In this document: one piece after another, positions 15,760 through 23,464 of the stretch
Numbering within the stretch: position 1 is the stretch's first letter
Layout: every line of letters starts with the position of its first letter
Assembly (NCBI GenBank): GCA_945868475.1
Contig: CAMBLM010000004.1
Location: forward strand, 62,001-126,000
DNA length: 64,000 nucleotides
Direction of reading: 5' to 3'
Source: an uncultured Ruminococcus sp.
Lineage (GTDB): Bacteria > Bacillota > Clostridia > Oscillospirales > Ruminococcaceae
Position numbers and translations under genes: made by a program
The notes under the pieces: model-generated
The model's database searches: none
What the model was told of the DNA's origin: nothing
The model's input: only the letters and a program-made list of their open reading frames with translations

Positions 15760-16644
15760 ATGAGCAAAGTGAAGATTATGACCGACTCCGCAAGTGATAT
15801 TTCGCTTGAGCAGGCAGAAAAATATGATATTGCCCTCGTTAATTTCTGGATAGTTGTAGGCGAACGCAGCCTTCGCGAACACGTTGAATATTCGACCAAG
15901 GAATTCTATAAGCTTATGGACGAAGTGGACGAAATGCCCCACACCTCGCAGATACGCGTTGAAGACTATATCGGCGAGTATGAAAAGCAGTACAACGACG
16001 GCGTTACCGACCTCATCAATGTAGTTATCGCTTCTATCGGCTCGAATTCGTTCAACAACGCCAACGCCGCAAAAGAGAAATTCTACGGGCTTCACCCCGA
16101 AGCAAAGAACAAAATGAACATCACCGTTATGGACAGCAAGGCTTATACGGGTGCATACGGACTTCCCGTTATGCAGGCGGCAAAAAAAGTACAGAAAGGC
16201 GCTTCCGCCGATGAAGTTATCGCATACCTCACCGACTGGTTTGACAGCGGCATAATCATCTGCACGGCATATACCCTTAAATATGCGAAGAAGTCGGGAC
16301 GTGTGGGCTGTGCGACCGCATTCGTAGGCGAAATGCTCGGACTGAAGCCTATCATCACATTCACGGACGCAGTTTCGGAAACCGTTGCAAAGATAAGAGG
16401 AGAAAAAGCCGTTCTTCCGAAAATGGTAGAATATGCTACAGAGCACATGATCCCCGGAACAGCATATGCTATCCTCGACGGCAGCCGCCCCGAGCTTACG
16501 GAAGAGCTTATAAAGCTTATGAAAAAAGCTGTCGGCTATGAACCCGAGGAGATATGCGAAGTCGGAGCAACTATTTCCTGCCACCTCGGACATGAAGTAT
16601 CGGGAATCATCGTTAAATGCCCGAACAGAAAGATCAATGCGTAA
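15760..16644 (+). CDS. DegV family fatty-acid-binding protein
   Basis: A 294-aa DegV/FakB-like protein. The family binds a single fatty acid in a deep cleft and, as FakB, presents it to the kinase FakA for phosphorylation. The N-terminal KIMTDSASDIS and the SQIRVEDYIGEYEKQ segment are diagnostic, as is the C-terminal GATISCHLGHEVSGI. The start has an AAGGAG site and its own promoter. The stop codon overlaps a recurring AATGCGTAATTCG-type repeat. No fakA is visible in the window. Confidence 0.93.
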   Translation: MSKVKIMTDSASDISLEQAEKYDIALVNFWIVVGERSLREHVEYSTKEFYKLMDEVDEMPHTSQIRVEDYIGEYEKQYNDGVTDLINVVIASIGSNSFNNANAAKEKFYGLHPEAKNKMNITVMDSKAYTGAYGLPVMQAAKKVQKGASADEVIAYLTDWFDSGIIICTAYTLKYAKKSGRVGCATAFVGEMLGLKPIITFTDAVSETVAKIRGEKAVLPKMVEYATEHMIPGTAYAILDGSRPELTEELIKLMKKAVGYEPEEICEVGATISCHLGHEVSGIIVKCPNRKINA

Positions 16645-16675
16645 TTCGTAATGCTTAATGCGTAATTATTTTTGT
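16636..16675. repeat. interspersed GCATTA-family repeat after degV
   Basis: Two tandem units of the AATGCGTAATT type. An inverted single copy lies at 17126-17142, so the pair bracket a gene-free stretch of about 500 bases. Confidence 0.6.
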
Positions 16676-16860
16676 TCCGCATATTTGTCACGGAAGCCTG
16701 AATCCCGTAGGGGCTGATTCTATATCCGCCCGATGCAAACCCTTTATTTCAGGCAAATTTCCGTAAGGGATGGTTTTTCCGTCCTGCGCCGCAAGGCGTT
16801 TTCTGACGAATTCGGAATTATTATGTTCCGCAAACTATCGCAAAGTGTTTTACAAAAACG

Positions 16861-16911
16861 AATACCCATGTTTTCAAAGGCTTTATCCGATGAAAACATG
16901 GGTATTTTTTT
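16861..16911 (+). terminator. intrinsic terminator
   Basis: A 16-bp perfect stem (16861-16876 with 16891-16906) is followed by a T run. It is 215 bases after degV and is probably its terminator. The rest of 16645-17199 has repeats and one inverted-repeat element but no gene. Confidence 0.8.
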
Positions 16912-16919
16912 GTGAATAA

Positions 16920-17018
16920 TACTAAACACCAATAAAATAAAGGAAAAAACTGCGTTGAAATCCTATATATGCGAGATTATCGGCTTGATTTTTTTCAAAT
17001 TTTAAATGGTGTTTAGTA
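16920..17018. mobile_element. MITE-like element, copy A
   Basis: A 99-bp non-coding element bounded by TACTAAACACC and its inverse GGTGTTTAGTA. Its reverse complement is about 90 percent identical by eye to copy B at 19148-19247. It has no coding capacity. TA at both outer ends would fit a TA target duplication as made by IS630/Tc1-type transposases. Confidence 0.8.
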
Positions 17019-17199
17019 TAATTGTGCCGAAAACCGCTTCGTGATCCGGGACGGGAAATACATTCCCTACAATATTTGTGTCTTTTTTGCGTCAAAATTC
17101 TGTTCTCACCGTAAATTTGCAAAAAATAATTACGCATTAATTTTCCCCTTTCCGAATAGAATTATAACAAAGCCTTAAACCGCTTTTACGAAAGGAAAG

Positions 17200-17481
17200 A
17201 TGAATATGAATGATGTAAACGAAAAAGCACACAGCATTATTGCCGAAAACCGCAGCCGCATCTCTGTTTCGGGCGTTACCGACATTGACAGCTTTGATGA
17301 GAATTCCGTTCTCCTTTATACGACTATGGGTGAGCTGACGATACGGGGCAGCGATCTTCATGTCAACGATCTGTCTGTGACGAACGGCGAGATGAACATT
17401 GAGGGAAACATTGATGCAATTATTTACGGCGACAAAGACCTGCGTTCTCCGCTCTCTTTTCTCGGCAAGCTTTTCAGATAA
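17200..17481 (+). CDS. yabP: YabP, sporulation protein
   Basis: A 93-aa protein of the YabP/YqfC family, needed for spore coat or cortex formation in Bacillus. The IIAENRSRISVSGVTDIDSF and later GELTIRGSDLHV segments fit the family, as does the ending IYGDKDL. It lies 20 bases upstream of yabQ, the same order as in Bacillus. AAAGGAAAG precedes two ATG codons (17200 and 17206), and either could be used. No clear sigma-A promoter is upstream; expression in the mother cell is expected for the family. Confidence 0.9.
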   Translation: MNMNDVNEKAHSIIAENRSRISVSGVTDIDSFDENSVLLYTTMGELTIRGSDLHVNDLSVTNGEMNIEGNIDAIIYGDKDLRSPLSFLGKLFR

Positions 17482-17501
17482 TATCGATCGAAGGTGTATT
17501 T

Positions 17502-17879
17502 TTGAATCTTGAAACCTTTTTTACCGTTTCCGAACAATGCTCCTTATTCCTGCTCTCGGTCGTTCTCGGACTCGGTATCGGCGTTTTTTATGATGTTTTC
17601 CGAACGCTTCGCATTGTTTTTCCCCCTGCCGCGAAGAAGAACGCCGTGTTCGCCGAGGATATCGTTTTTATGGCGGCTTCGGGCGCGGCTGTTTTCGTTT
17701 ATGCCGCTGTTTTATGCAGGGGACAGGTGCGCTTTTTCTGCGTTTTGGGGACATTTCTCGGCTTTTTGTTATACATTGCGACAGTCGGAAGTCTTATTGT
17801 GGGCATACTGCGCCGTATCGCAGCGGCAATCGCAAAATTCTTCCGCAAATTTAAGAAAAACGGTGAAAAAACCGTTTGA
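17502..17879 (+). CDS. yabQ: YabQ, spore cortex biosynthesis membrane protein
   Basis: A 125-aa integral membrane protein with about four hydrophobic helices and a Lys/Arg-rich C-terminal tail. The GLGIGVFYDVFRTLRIVF segment near residue 24 is the YabQ signature. It is required for cortex formation in Bacillus. The start is a TTG at 17502 with AAGGTG upstream. It follows yabP by 20 bases, so the two are co-transcribed. Confidence 0.9.
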   Translation: MNLETFFTVSEQCSLFLLSVVLGLGIGVFYDVFRTLRIVFPPAAKKNAVFAEDIVFMAASGAAVFVYAAVLCRGQVRFFCVLGTFLGFLLYIATVGSLIVGILRRIAAAIAKFFRKFKKNGEKTV

Positions 17880-18008
17880 AATCATAAATACAAAAAGTAT
17901 ATTCAAAGCCGATTGAACTTGCTGTAAATTTTGATAATAGAATTTATCTAAAATAATTTAACAATTTTGTGCATACCTATAAAATTTTTGGAATGTGGGA
18001 AAAAATCC

Positions 18009-18038
18009 TTGAAAAATCATGCCCCTATGTAGTATAAT
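18009..18038 (+). promoter_or_regulatory. vegetative promoter of divIC
   Basis: TTGAAA at 18009 and TATAAT at 18033 are separated by 18 bases. It lies about 60 bases upstream of divIC and so separates growth-phase expression of divIC-yabR from the sporulation genes before it. Confidence 0.75.
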
Positions 18039-18101
18039 GTTATCATCTAAAAGTGGCTGTAAATAATTATTTCGGAATTGTAAAGGAACGGAGGTGCAGC
18101 A

Positions 18102-18452
18102 ATGGGAAAGACCTACAAGGCTTATGTAAAACAGAAAGAAAAACAGCAGCGTTCGGAAGACCGCAAAAAAAACGGCGGACCTTTTATGCGCAGTTTGGCT
18201 TCGCTCGCAGGGGCGGCGGTCATCGTTTACTCTGTATGCTCATTCGTTGCAACTCAGGCTGACATCGCCGAAAAGAAGAAAAAGCTTTCCCAGCTTGAGG
18301 AGAAGGCTGCACAGCTTGAAGCGGAAAACGATGAGTACGCTTCTATCCTTGCCGAAGACGATGAGCGCGCTTATATGGAAAAGATCGCTATCGAAGTTCT
18401 CGGCTTTGCCTATCCGAACGAACGCCGCTTCTACGATACAACAAGGAACTAA
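18102..18452 (+). CDS. divIC: DivIC/FtsB-type septum formation initiator
   Basis: A 116-aa bitopic divisome protein: a basic cytoplasmic N terminus, one membrane helix about residues 30-50, then a periplasm-side coiled coil (residues 55-90), and a C-terminal IAIEVLGFAYPNERRFYD segment typical of the FtsB/DivIC family. It forms a complex with FtsL and DivIB at the septum. The start has GGAGGTG. Its place between yabQ and yabR supports DivIC over FtsB. Confidence 0.92.
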   Translation: MGKTYKAYVKQKEKQQRSEDRKKNGGPFMRSLASLAGAAVIVYSVCSFVATQADIAEKKKKLSQLEEKAAQLEAENDEYASILAEDDERAYMEKIAIEVLGFAYPNERRFYDTTRN

Positions 18453-18503
18453 AGCGAATATCGCTTTTAGAATATAAAAATTAGAGAGGTTAAAAATCTT
18501 TTT

Positions 18504-18956
18504 ATGCAGCTTGAAGTTGGAAACATTTACGAAGGAAAAGTTACGGGCATCACAAAATTCGGCGCATTTGTCGAGCTTGAACCCGGAACGACAGGAATGG
18601 TACATATCAGCGAGGTCGCTAACAGTTTCGTAAACGAAATAAGAGATCATCTCACCGAGGGACTGACCGTTAAGGTAAAGGTCCTTGCTATCGGCGATAA
18701 CGGCAAGATCTCACTTTCGATAAAAAAGGCTGTCGATAATCCCCCGCCGCAGCACCGTGACAACGGCGGCAGAAGACCATACAACGGCGGACGCGGCAAT
18801 GACCGCAGACCTGCACAGCAGGACAAGACCCCAATGACCCCCGAGGCAGCGTTCGAGGATATGATGAACCGCTTCAAGCAAAGCTCCGAAGAGCGTATGA
18901 GCGACATCAAAAAGAATGTTGACAACAAACGCAGAAGCCAGTCGCGCAGAAAGTAA
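18504..18956 (+). CDS. yabR: S1 domain RNA-binding protein (YabR-like)
   Basis: A 150-aa protein with one S1 domain at residues 1-75 (VGNIYEGKVTGITKFGAFVEL, then GMVHISEVANSFV) and a disordered Arg/Gly/Asn/Gln-rich tail. The related Bacillus YabR and general stress protein 13 are ribosome or RNA associated. It follows divIC, as in Bacillus, and is closed by a terminator. Confidence 0.9.
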   Translation: MQLEVGNIYEGKVTGITKFGAFVELEPGTTGMVHISEVANSFVNEIRDHLTEGLTVKVKVLAIGDNGKISLSIKKAVDNPPPQHRDNGGRRPYNGGRGNDRRPAQQDKTPMTPEAAFEDMMNRFKQSSEERMSDIKKNVDNKRRSQSRRK

Positions 18957-18970
18957 ATAGATATAATTAT

Positions 18971-19001
18971 GACCGCAGACATTTTGTTTGCGGTCATTTT
19001 T
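18971..19001 (+). terminator. terminator of divIC-yabR
   Basis: A GACCGCA/TGCGGTC stem is followed by a T run. Confidence 0.75.
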
Positions 19002-19010
19002 GTCGGTTTA

Positions 19011-19144
19011 TACTAAACACCAACTAAAAACTATACAAAAAATCAAGCAAAAACCCGTAGCTGTTGAAAACAGCTTGATGTTGAAAGCAGATTTATATGG
19101 CTTTTGCGCCGATTTTTTGTCTACACTTTGATTAAAAATTAGTA
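19011..19144. mobile_element. MITE-like element, diverged copy C
   Basis: It starts with the same TACTAAACACC end, has the shared AAAAAATCAAGC and GCGCCGATTTTTT internal blocks of copy B, and ends in a degraded inverse repeat (ATTAGTA). A small extra hairpin (AGCTGTT/AACAGCT) sits in the middle. Confidence 0.6.
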
Positions 19145-19147
19145 TTA

Positions 19148-19247
19148 TACTAAACACCATTTAAAATTTGGAAAAAATCAAGCCGACAATCTTGGATATA
19201 TGTGATTTCGGCGCAGATTTTTTCCTGTATTTTATTGGTGTTTAGTA
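19148..19247. mobile_element. MITE-like element, copy B
   Basis: A 100-bp element with perfect TACTAAACACC/GGTGTTTAGTA ends. It is in the opposite orientation to copy A and lies in tandem with copy C. It ends 6 bases from the stop of the HipA-like kinase gene. Confidence 0.8.
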
Positions 19248-19253
19248 TTAGTA

Positions 19254-20102
19254 TTACTGTCCGAGATATCTCTGCCTTTGGAGTACACATTCCGCCGCAC
19301 GGTCGGATATTATCCCTCTGTCGCGCTCGGGGTAGAATTCGAGCATTGAAGCAAGCAGATCTTTTATCTGCAGCTTTGTAAAACGCGGAATACGGAGCTG
19401 CTGACCGAACAGTGCTTCTGCGCTTCGCATCTGGCGTGTAAATGTCGTTCCGAACGGTCGGGCGGTCACTGCGGAAATGAGTGCTTTCGGCTCAATATCC
19501 ATCTGCGAAAGCTGCGTATTTGACAAAAGTGCGGCACCGTTGTCAAATATCGGACAATAGGAATATTTCCCGTCCTCCTCTATAACCGCTATATTGTTTA
19601 GGTGACGGTCATCATTGAGAAAAAGTGCATCGACCTCAAAGATCAGAGTCAGATATTTGGGAAAATGCTCAAGTCCCGTGAACTCGGCTGTCTTTTCAGC
19701 AAGGAACTGTATTCGCTTTTTGTCGCTCGAAAGATGGCTCAATTTTTCTTTGAGCGGTTCGTCAAGAACTCTGTTCAGCAGGTGGTCCAATGTTATTATT
19801 GACTGATCTTTCGCAAGGAAATTCCTGCTTGAACAGCCTGTACGTCTGCGGTTATGGACAAAAACGCTCTCCATTTTGTAGCGCACAAAATCAAACGGCG
19901 TGTCAGCTTCAATATTGCTGAATTCAAGCATTGCTGAAACGGCGCACTCGCTCAAAGCCTCATATCCGAATTGGTCGAGCTTGAACCATCGATCCGAGGT
20001 TTCGTCATACCATTTTTCCTGATTGCCTTTTGACGAAGTTTCGGCGATTTTTTCATTAGTTGCAAAATACAGTTCCGTTACAGCTTTTCTGTTTTTATCC
20101 AT
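19254..20102 (-). CDS. HipA-like protein kinase domain
   Basis: A 282-aa protein matching the C-terminal catalytic part of HipA-family kinases, which phosphorylate targets such as glutamyl-tRNA synthetase. Visible kinase features are a likely ATP-binding Lys in DRWFKLD near residue 41, the catalytic loop LNDDRHLNN at residues 162-170 (Asp, His, Asn), and the metal-binding FDNG at 186-189. There is no N-terminal HipA lobe in this frame; the upstream gene, overlapping by 25 bases, seems to supply that part. The activity as a toxin is inferred from the family only. Confidence 0.8.
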   Translation of the reverse strand: MDKNRKAVTELYFATNEKIAETSSKGNQEKWYDETSDRWFKLDQFGYEALSECAVSAMLEFSNIEADTPFDFVRYKMESVFVHNRRRTGCSSRNFLAKDQSIITLDHLLNRVLDEPLKEKLSHLSSDKKRIQFLAEKTAEFTGLEHFPKYLTLIFEVDALFLNDDRHLNNIAVIEEDGKYSYCPIFDNGAALLSNTQLSQMDIEPKALISAVTARPFGTTFTRQMRSAEALFGQQLRIPRFTKLQIKDLLASMLEFYPERDRGIISDRAAECVLQRQRYLGQ

Positions 20103-20617
20103 TGGTTATCCTCCGCCATTCTGCCGTTTGTTTTAGCGACGATTTCAAACGGCTGATAATTGTCAACACCGATAGCTTCAAGATATTCCCGAAGCCCGCT
20201 TCTTCCCCTCGGGACGCACCGTTCCTCAATAAATTTACAGAAATTTTCCCAAGTGGGAAATTTATTTTTGCCGAAAGCAGTTTTTACGACATTTTCGGTA
20301 AAATTTTCAGCAAAGACCGTTTTGTCCGTCATGTCGGCATAGATAACGGTGCAGAGCTTTTCCTTGTCATAAAGAGAATATTTTTCCATATCGTGACCGA
20401 GCTGTTTTTTTGAGTTCACAAAAGCGGCAGCGGTCTGCTTTTTTCTTATGCTTATAGTCTGACCGTCAAAGCAAAGCTCTGCATCGCGTTCGTTCTTGTC
20501 TAAGCCGAGTTCCTTTATCCACACTGTGGGAAGAGATATCTTGCAGGAAAGCGCGTTTTTTCCTGCTGTTCCGCCCGATGACGAGTGGATTATTCTTGCA
20601 TTTCGTATTTCCGTAAT
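20078..20617 (-). CDS. AbrB/MazE-like DNA-binding protein with HipA-associated domain
   Basis: The frame begins upstream of its first ATG. The best start is an ATT at 20617, 6 bases after AAGGA, which gives 179 aa. The first 58 residues (ITEIRNARIIHSSSGG, then KISLPTVWIKELGL and a closing FDGQTISIRKK) look like an AbrB/MazE swapped-hairpin DNA-binding domain. The C-terminal part contains VPRGRSGLREYLEAIGV and a final QWI, which resembles the segment before the kinase lobe in clostridial HipA-like proteins. Together with the next gene it forms a likely toxin-antitoxin-type operon. If ATT is not used, the ATG at 20524 would remove half of the DNA-binding domain. Confidence 0.65.
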   Translation of the reverse strand: MTEIRNARIIHSSSGGTAGKNALSCKISLPTVWIKELGLDKNERDAELCFDGQTISIRKKQTAAAFVNSKKQLGHDMEKYSLYDKEKLCTVIYADMTDKTVFAENFTENVVKTAFGKNKFPTWENFCKFIEERCVPRGRSGLREYLEAIGVDNYQPFEIVAKTNGRMAEDNQWIKTEKL

Positions 20618-20636
20618 ATCACTTCCTTTTTAAATT

Positions 20637-20665
20637 ATTATAGCATATTCGTACCGAATAGTCAA
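20637..20665 (-). promoter_or_regulatory. promoter and palindromic operator of the HipA-like operon
   Basis: On the minus strand TTGACT (20665-20660) and TATAAT (20642-20637) have 17-base spacing. The spacer contains the near-perfect palindrome ATTCGGTACGAAT (20647-20659), a good candidate operator for the first gene's AbrB-like domain. Confidence 0.8.
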
Positions 20666-20689
20666 GATTATTCAATTAATGTTTTGGAT

Positions 20690-21095
20690 GTTATACGAAA
20701 ACGGGCGGATATGAAATCCGCCCCTACCTCTTTATGTGGACTCACGTTAATATCCCACCGCTGTTCAAACGTTGTCAGCTCAAAACGTTCGTCGAGGACA
20801 GTTCGTTTTAGGAAAACAGAATGGCGCAATTCACATTTTAGGTTTACAGAACTGATTTCTCACGTTCCGTTTTACCTTTTTGTGTGAATTGCGCCTTTTG
20901 GATTTGTTATTGATTACGCTGTTGTAACAGTACTGTTAGCCATAGTTTAGGGTATTTCGCTCTGCGGAGAGCGATCAAGGGCTTTGCCCCCGGACACCCA
21001 CCACCTTTGAACAAAGGTAAATTCTTGCAGAATTACGAAACTTTCGCTTGGCTTCGCATTGCCGAACAAATGTCAGCCATGCAAATAATTACGCA
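20690..21095. other. gene-free interval with repeats
   Basis: About 400 bases without a gene. It holds a GCGGAT...ATCCGCCCCTAC inverted repeat (near 20703-20727), a 13-bp stem element at 20823-20895, a low-complexity GGGCTTTGCCCC stretch near 20968, and a GCATTA-family repeat at 21084-21102 reaching the helicase stop codon. Confidence 0.5.
20823..20895. repeat. 73-bp inverted repeat element
   Basis: A perfect 13-bp stem, GGCGCAATTCACA (20823-20835) with TGTGAATTGCGCC (20883-20895), encloses 47 bases. A short TTTT follows on the plus strand. No plus-strand gene precedes it, so it may be a small mobile or structural repeat rather than a terminator. Confidence 0.5.
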
Positions 21096-22832
21096 TTAAT
21101 TATATTGTTTTCTTTTTTTATTCTGCGAGCCGTCAAATTTTCTTGCTCTGCCTGTGTTTTTCCTGCGGAGGTTACGGTAGTCCTTTTCACCGCCTGAACG
21201 TCTGCGGTCGGAATTGCCGTTTTGTCTGCCCTCGCTCTGCTTGCCCTCATAACGCTTGATCTTTATCTTCTGACCGTTTATCTTCGTTCCCGTCATTGAA
21301 TCGATGATATGATCGAGATCGGCTTCGGGGACTTCCACTGTTGTAAAGCGGTCGTAGATATCTATCTTTCCGAAGTTCTTTCCTGCCATTCCCGTTGCGT
21401 CAACAAGTGCGCCGAGGATAAAGTTCGGTGCGATGCGGTTCTGTCTGCCGAGGGAAATTTCGATCTTGCAGGAGCTGCCCTTTGATCTGCCCTTTTCATC
21501 GCGCGGCCGGAACACGGGTTTGATGAATTCGGGAACTGTGCGTGTTTCCTTGGAGATTCTCATTCCGAGGAGAGTTGCGGCGATCTGCTCTGCCGAATAT
21601 CCGCGCTCGGTAAGACGTTCGAGAAGCTCTGCGCCGTTCGGATATTTTTCCGTCGTGATATAGTCACAAACTTTATCGAGAACGCGCTGTGTTTTCTTTT
21701 CGATAACGTCATCTCTTGTCGGGAGGTCGCAGCGAATAATATCTGCCTTTGTGAAGCGTGCGATATCTTTAAGCTCGTAGACCTGCTTTCTGCCGCTTAC
21801 TATTGTATAAGCTGTGCCTGTTCTGCCTGCTCTGCCCGTTCTGCCGATACGGTGGATATAGTATTCGTTGTCCTGCGGAATATCGTAGTTGAAAACTGCG
21901 TCAACATCGTCAACGTCGATACCTCTTGCGGCAACGTCGGTCGCGATGAGGATATTTATCCTGCCGCTCTTGAAAGCGTTGAGTACCTGAGTTCTGCTCT
22001 GCTGCTTCATATCACCGTGAAGTCCTGCCGCCTTGAAGCCCTTTGCAACAAGGTTTTCGGTAAGCTCATCGACCATTGCTTTTGTGTTGCAGAAGATCAT
22101 CGAAAGCTTTGGCTCAAATGCGATAAGGAGCATCTGGAGCGCATCGGTCTTTCTTCCCATAGGGACTTCATAATAGAACTGCGCAACGCTCTCAACGGTG
22201 CGGCTCTTCTGCTCAACGCCGACAACGATCGGATCACGCTGATATTCGCCCGTGATAGCCATTATCTGCGGCGGCATTGTTGCCGAGAAAAGCACCGTCT
22301 GACGCTCTTCGGGGATATACTGCAAAATTTCTTCGATATCCTCGCGGAAACCCATATTGAGCATTTCGTCAGCTTCATCAAGAATTACCGAACGAAGCTC
22401 TTCAAGGTGAAGAGTGTGGCGGCGGATATGATCCATTACACGTCCGGGAGTTCCGACAACGATGTTTGCGCCCTTTTTGAGCTGAACTATCTGGCGTTCG
22501 ATGTCTGCACCGCCATAGATAGCGCAAGCCTTTACATACGGAAGATATTTCGAGAACTTTTCAATTTCCTGCGAAGCCTGCATTGCAAGCTCTCTTGTCG
22601 GGCATAGTATGAGCGTCTGCACGCGGCGGTAACCCTCGGGGTCTATCATTGCAACTGCGGGAAGTCCGAAAGCGGCAGTCTTGCCCGTACCCGTCTGCGA
22701 ACGTCCCACAACGTCCTTTCCTTCGAGAAGAAGCGGAATAGCCTTTGCCTGAATTTCCGTAGCCTCCTCATATCCCATTTCTTCGACCGCACGGACGATC
22801 TCCTGCGGCAGTCCGAGTTCACTAAAAAGCAT
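21096..22832 (-). CDS. DEAD-box ATP-dependent RNA helicase with DbpA-type domain
   Basis: A 578-aa RNA helicase. All core motifs appear in order: Q-motif region near residue 20, GRSQTGTGKT (motif I), PTRELA, TPGRVMDH, DEAD, SAT and HRIGRTGRAG (motif VI) near residue 330. A DbpA-type RNA-binding domain follows (NFILGALVDATGMAGKNFG, about 455-525) and then an Arg/Lys/Asn-rich tail. Such proteins remodel rRNA or mRNA, for example in cold adaptation and RNA decay. The start at 22832 has AAAGGA; 17 extra in-frame codons upstream lack a site. Confidence 0.95.
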   Translation of the reverse strand: MLFSELGLPQEIVRAVEEMGYEEATEIQAKAIPLLLEGKDVVGRSQTGTGKTAAFGLPAVAMIDPEGYRRVQTLILCPTRELAMQASQEIEKFSKYLPYVKACAIYGGADIERQIVQLKKGANIVVGTPGRVMDHIRRHTLHLEELRSVILDEADEMLNMGFREDIEEILQYIPEERQTVLFSATMPPQIMAITGEYQRDPIVVGVEQKSRTVESVAQFYYEVPMGRKTDALQMLLIAFEPKLSMIFCNTKAMVDELTENLVAKGFKAAGLHGDMKQQSRTQVLNAFKSGRINILIATDVAARGIDVDDVDAVFNYDIPQDNEYYIHRIGRTGRAGRTGTAYTIVSGRKQVYELKDIARFTKADIIRCDLPTRDDVIEKKTQRVLDKVCDYITTEKYPNGAELLERLTERGYSAEQIAATLLGMRISKETRTVPEFIKPVFRPRDEKGRSKGSSCKIEISLGRQNRIAPNFILGALVDATGMAGKNFGKIDIYDRFTTVEVPEADLDHIIDSMTGTKINGQKIKIKRYEGKQSEGRQNGNSDRRRSGGEKDYRNLRRKNTGRARKFDGSQNKKRKQYN

Positions 22833-22937
22833 AATTTTTTCCTTTCCATAACATGGCATTGGACAAAACACGCTCTCTGACAAAACTCTCCTGCCCTATG
22901 CCGACACATAATTATAATTTTTACAAAATAGAAGCTT

Positions 22938-22967
22938 ATTATAACACACTATATATAGTATTGTCAA
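22938..22967 (-). promoter_or_regulatory. promoter of the DEAD-box helicase
   Basis: On the minus strand TTGACA (22967-22962) and TATAAT (22943-22938) are 18 bases apart. The spacer holds the palindrome ACTATATATAGT. The leader is about 100 nt. Confidence 0.8.
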
Positions 22968-23004
22968 CTGCTTTTTTCTGTAAATTTTTAAATAATAAAA
23001 TTTG

Positions 23005-23454
23005 TTAAATTTTAAACTGCATAAAATTCTCATTATGCACAAAGCCATACGAAGAATAAAGCTTCACGCCCATATCGGAAGCGGTTATCTGCACCGTTCC
23101 GCAGCCGAAGCTTCGCGCTTCGCCGACAACACGATCCAAAAGCTCGGTCGCGATGCCCTTTCTCCTGTAGCGGCTGTTGGTGAACATACTTGAAAGCAAG
23201 CCGATGCGGCCGCTCGGACAGCCGAAATACGGCGGCTTTTCCACGAACGACATTCCGCTTGTGCCGATGATCTCGTCCCCATCAAAGGCGAGCCACGAAA
23301 CGAAAGTCCCGTCTTTTAAATGGCACTCGTAATAATCTTTCAGTGCAGGGCGCAGGTCGATATCCTCCTTTGCGCCCTCCTCACGAAGCTGTGTTATTCT
23401 CATTTCGATAAAACGGTCAAGCTCGTTTTCCGTAAGCTTTCTGTATTCGATCAT
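23005..23454 (-). CDS. GNAT family N-acetyltransferase
   Basis: A 149-aa acetyl-CoA-dependent acyltransferase. The SMFTNSRYRRKGIATELLDRVV segment (residues 91-112) holds the Q/RxxGxG/A-type acetyl-CoA loop, here RRKGIA, and the C-terminal LYSSYGFVHNENFMQF is the usual beta5-alpha4-beta6 part. The substrate cannot be told from sequence. It lies 10 bases after the methyltransferase gene with a GAGGGG site, so the two are co-transcribed. Confidence 0.9.
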   Translation of the reverse strand: MIEYRKLTENELDRFIEMRITQLREEGAKEDIDLRPALKDYYECHLKDGTFVSWLAFDGDEIIGTSGMSFVEKPPYFGCPSGRIGLLSSMFTNSRYRRKGIATELLDRVVGEARSFGCGTVQITASDMGVKLYSSYGFVHNENFMQFKI

Positions 23455-23464
23455 AGCTATCCCC

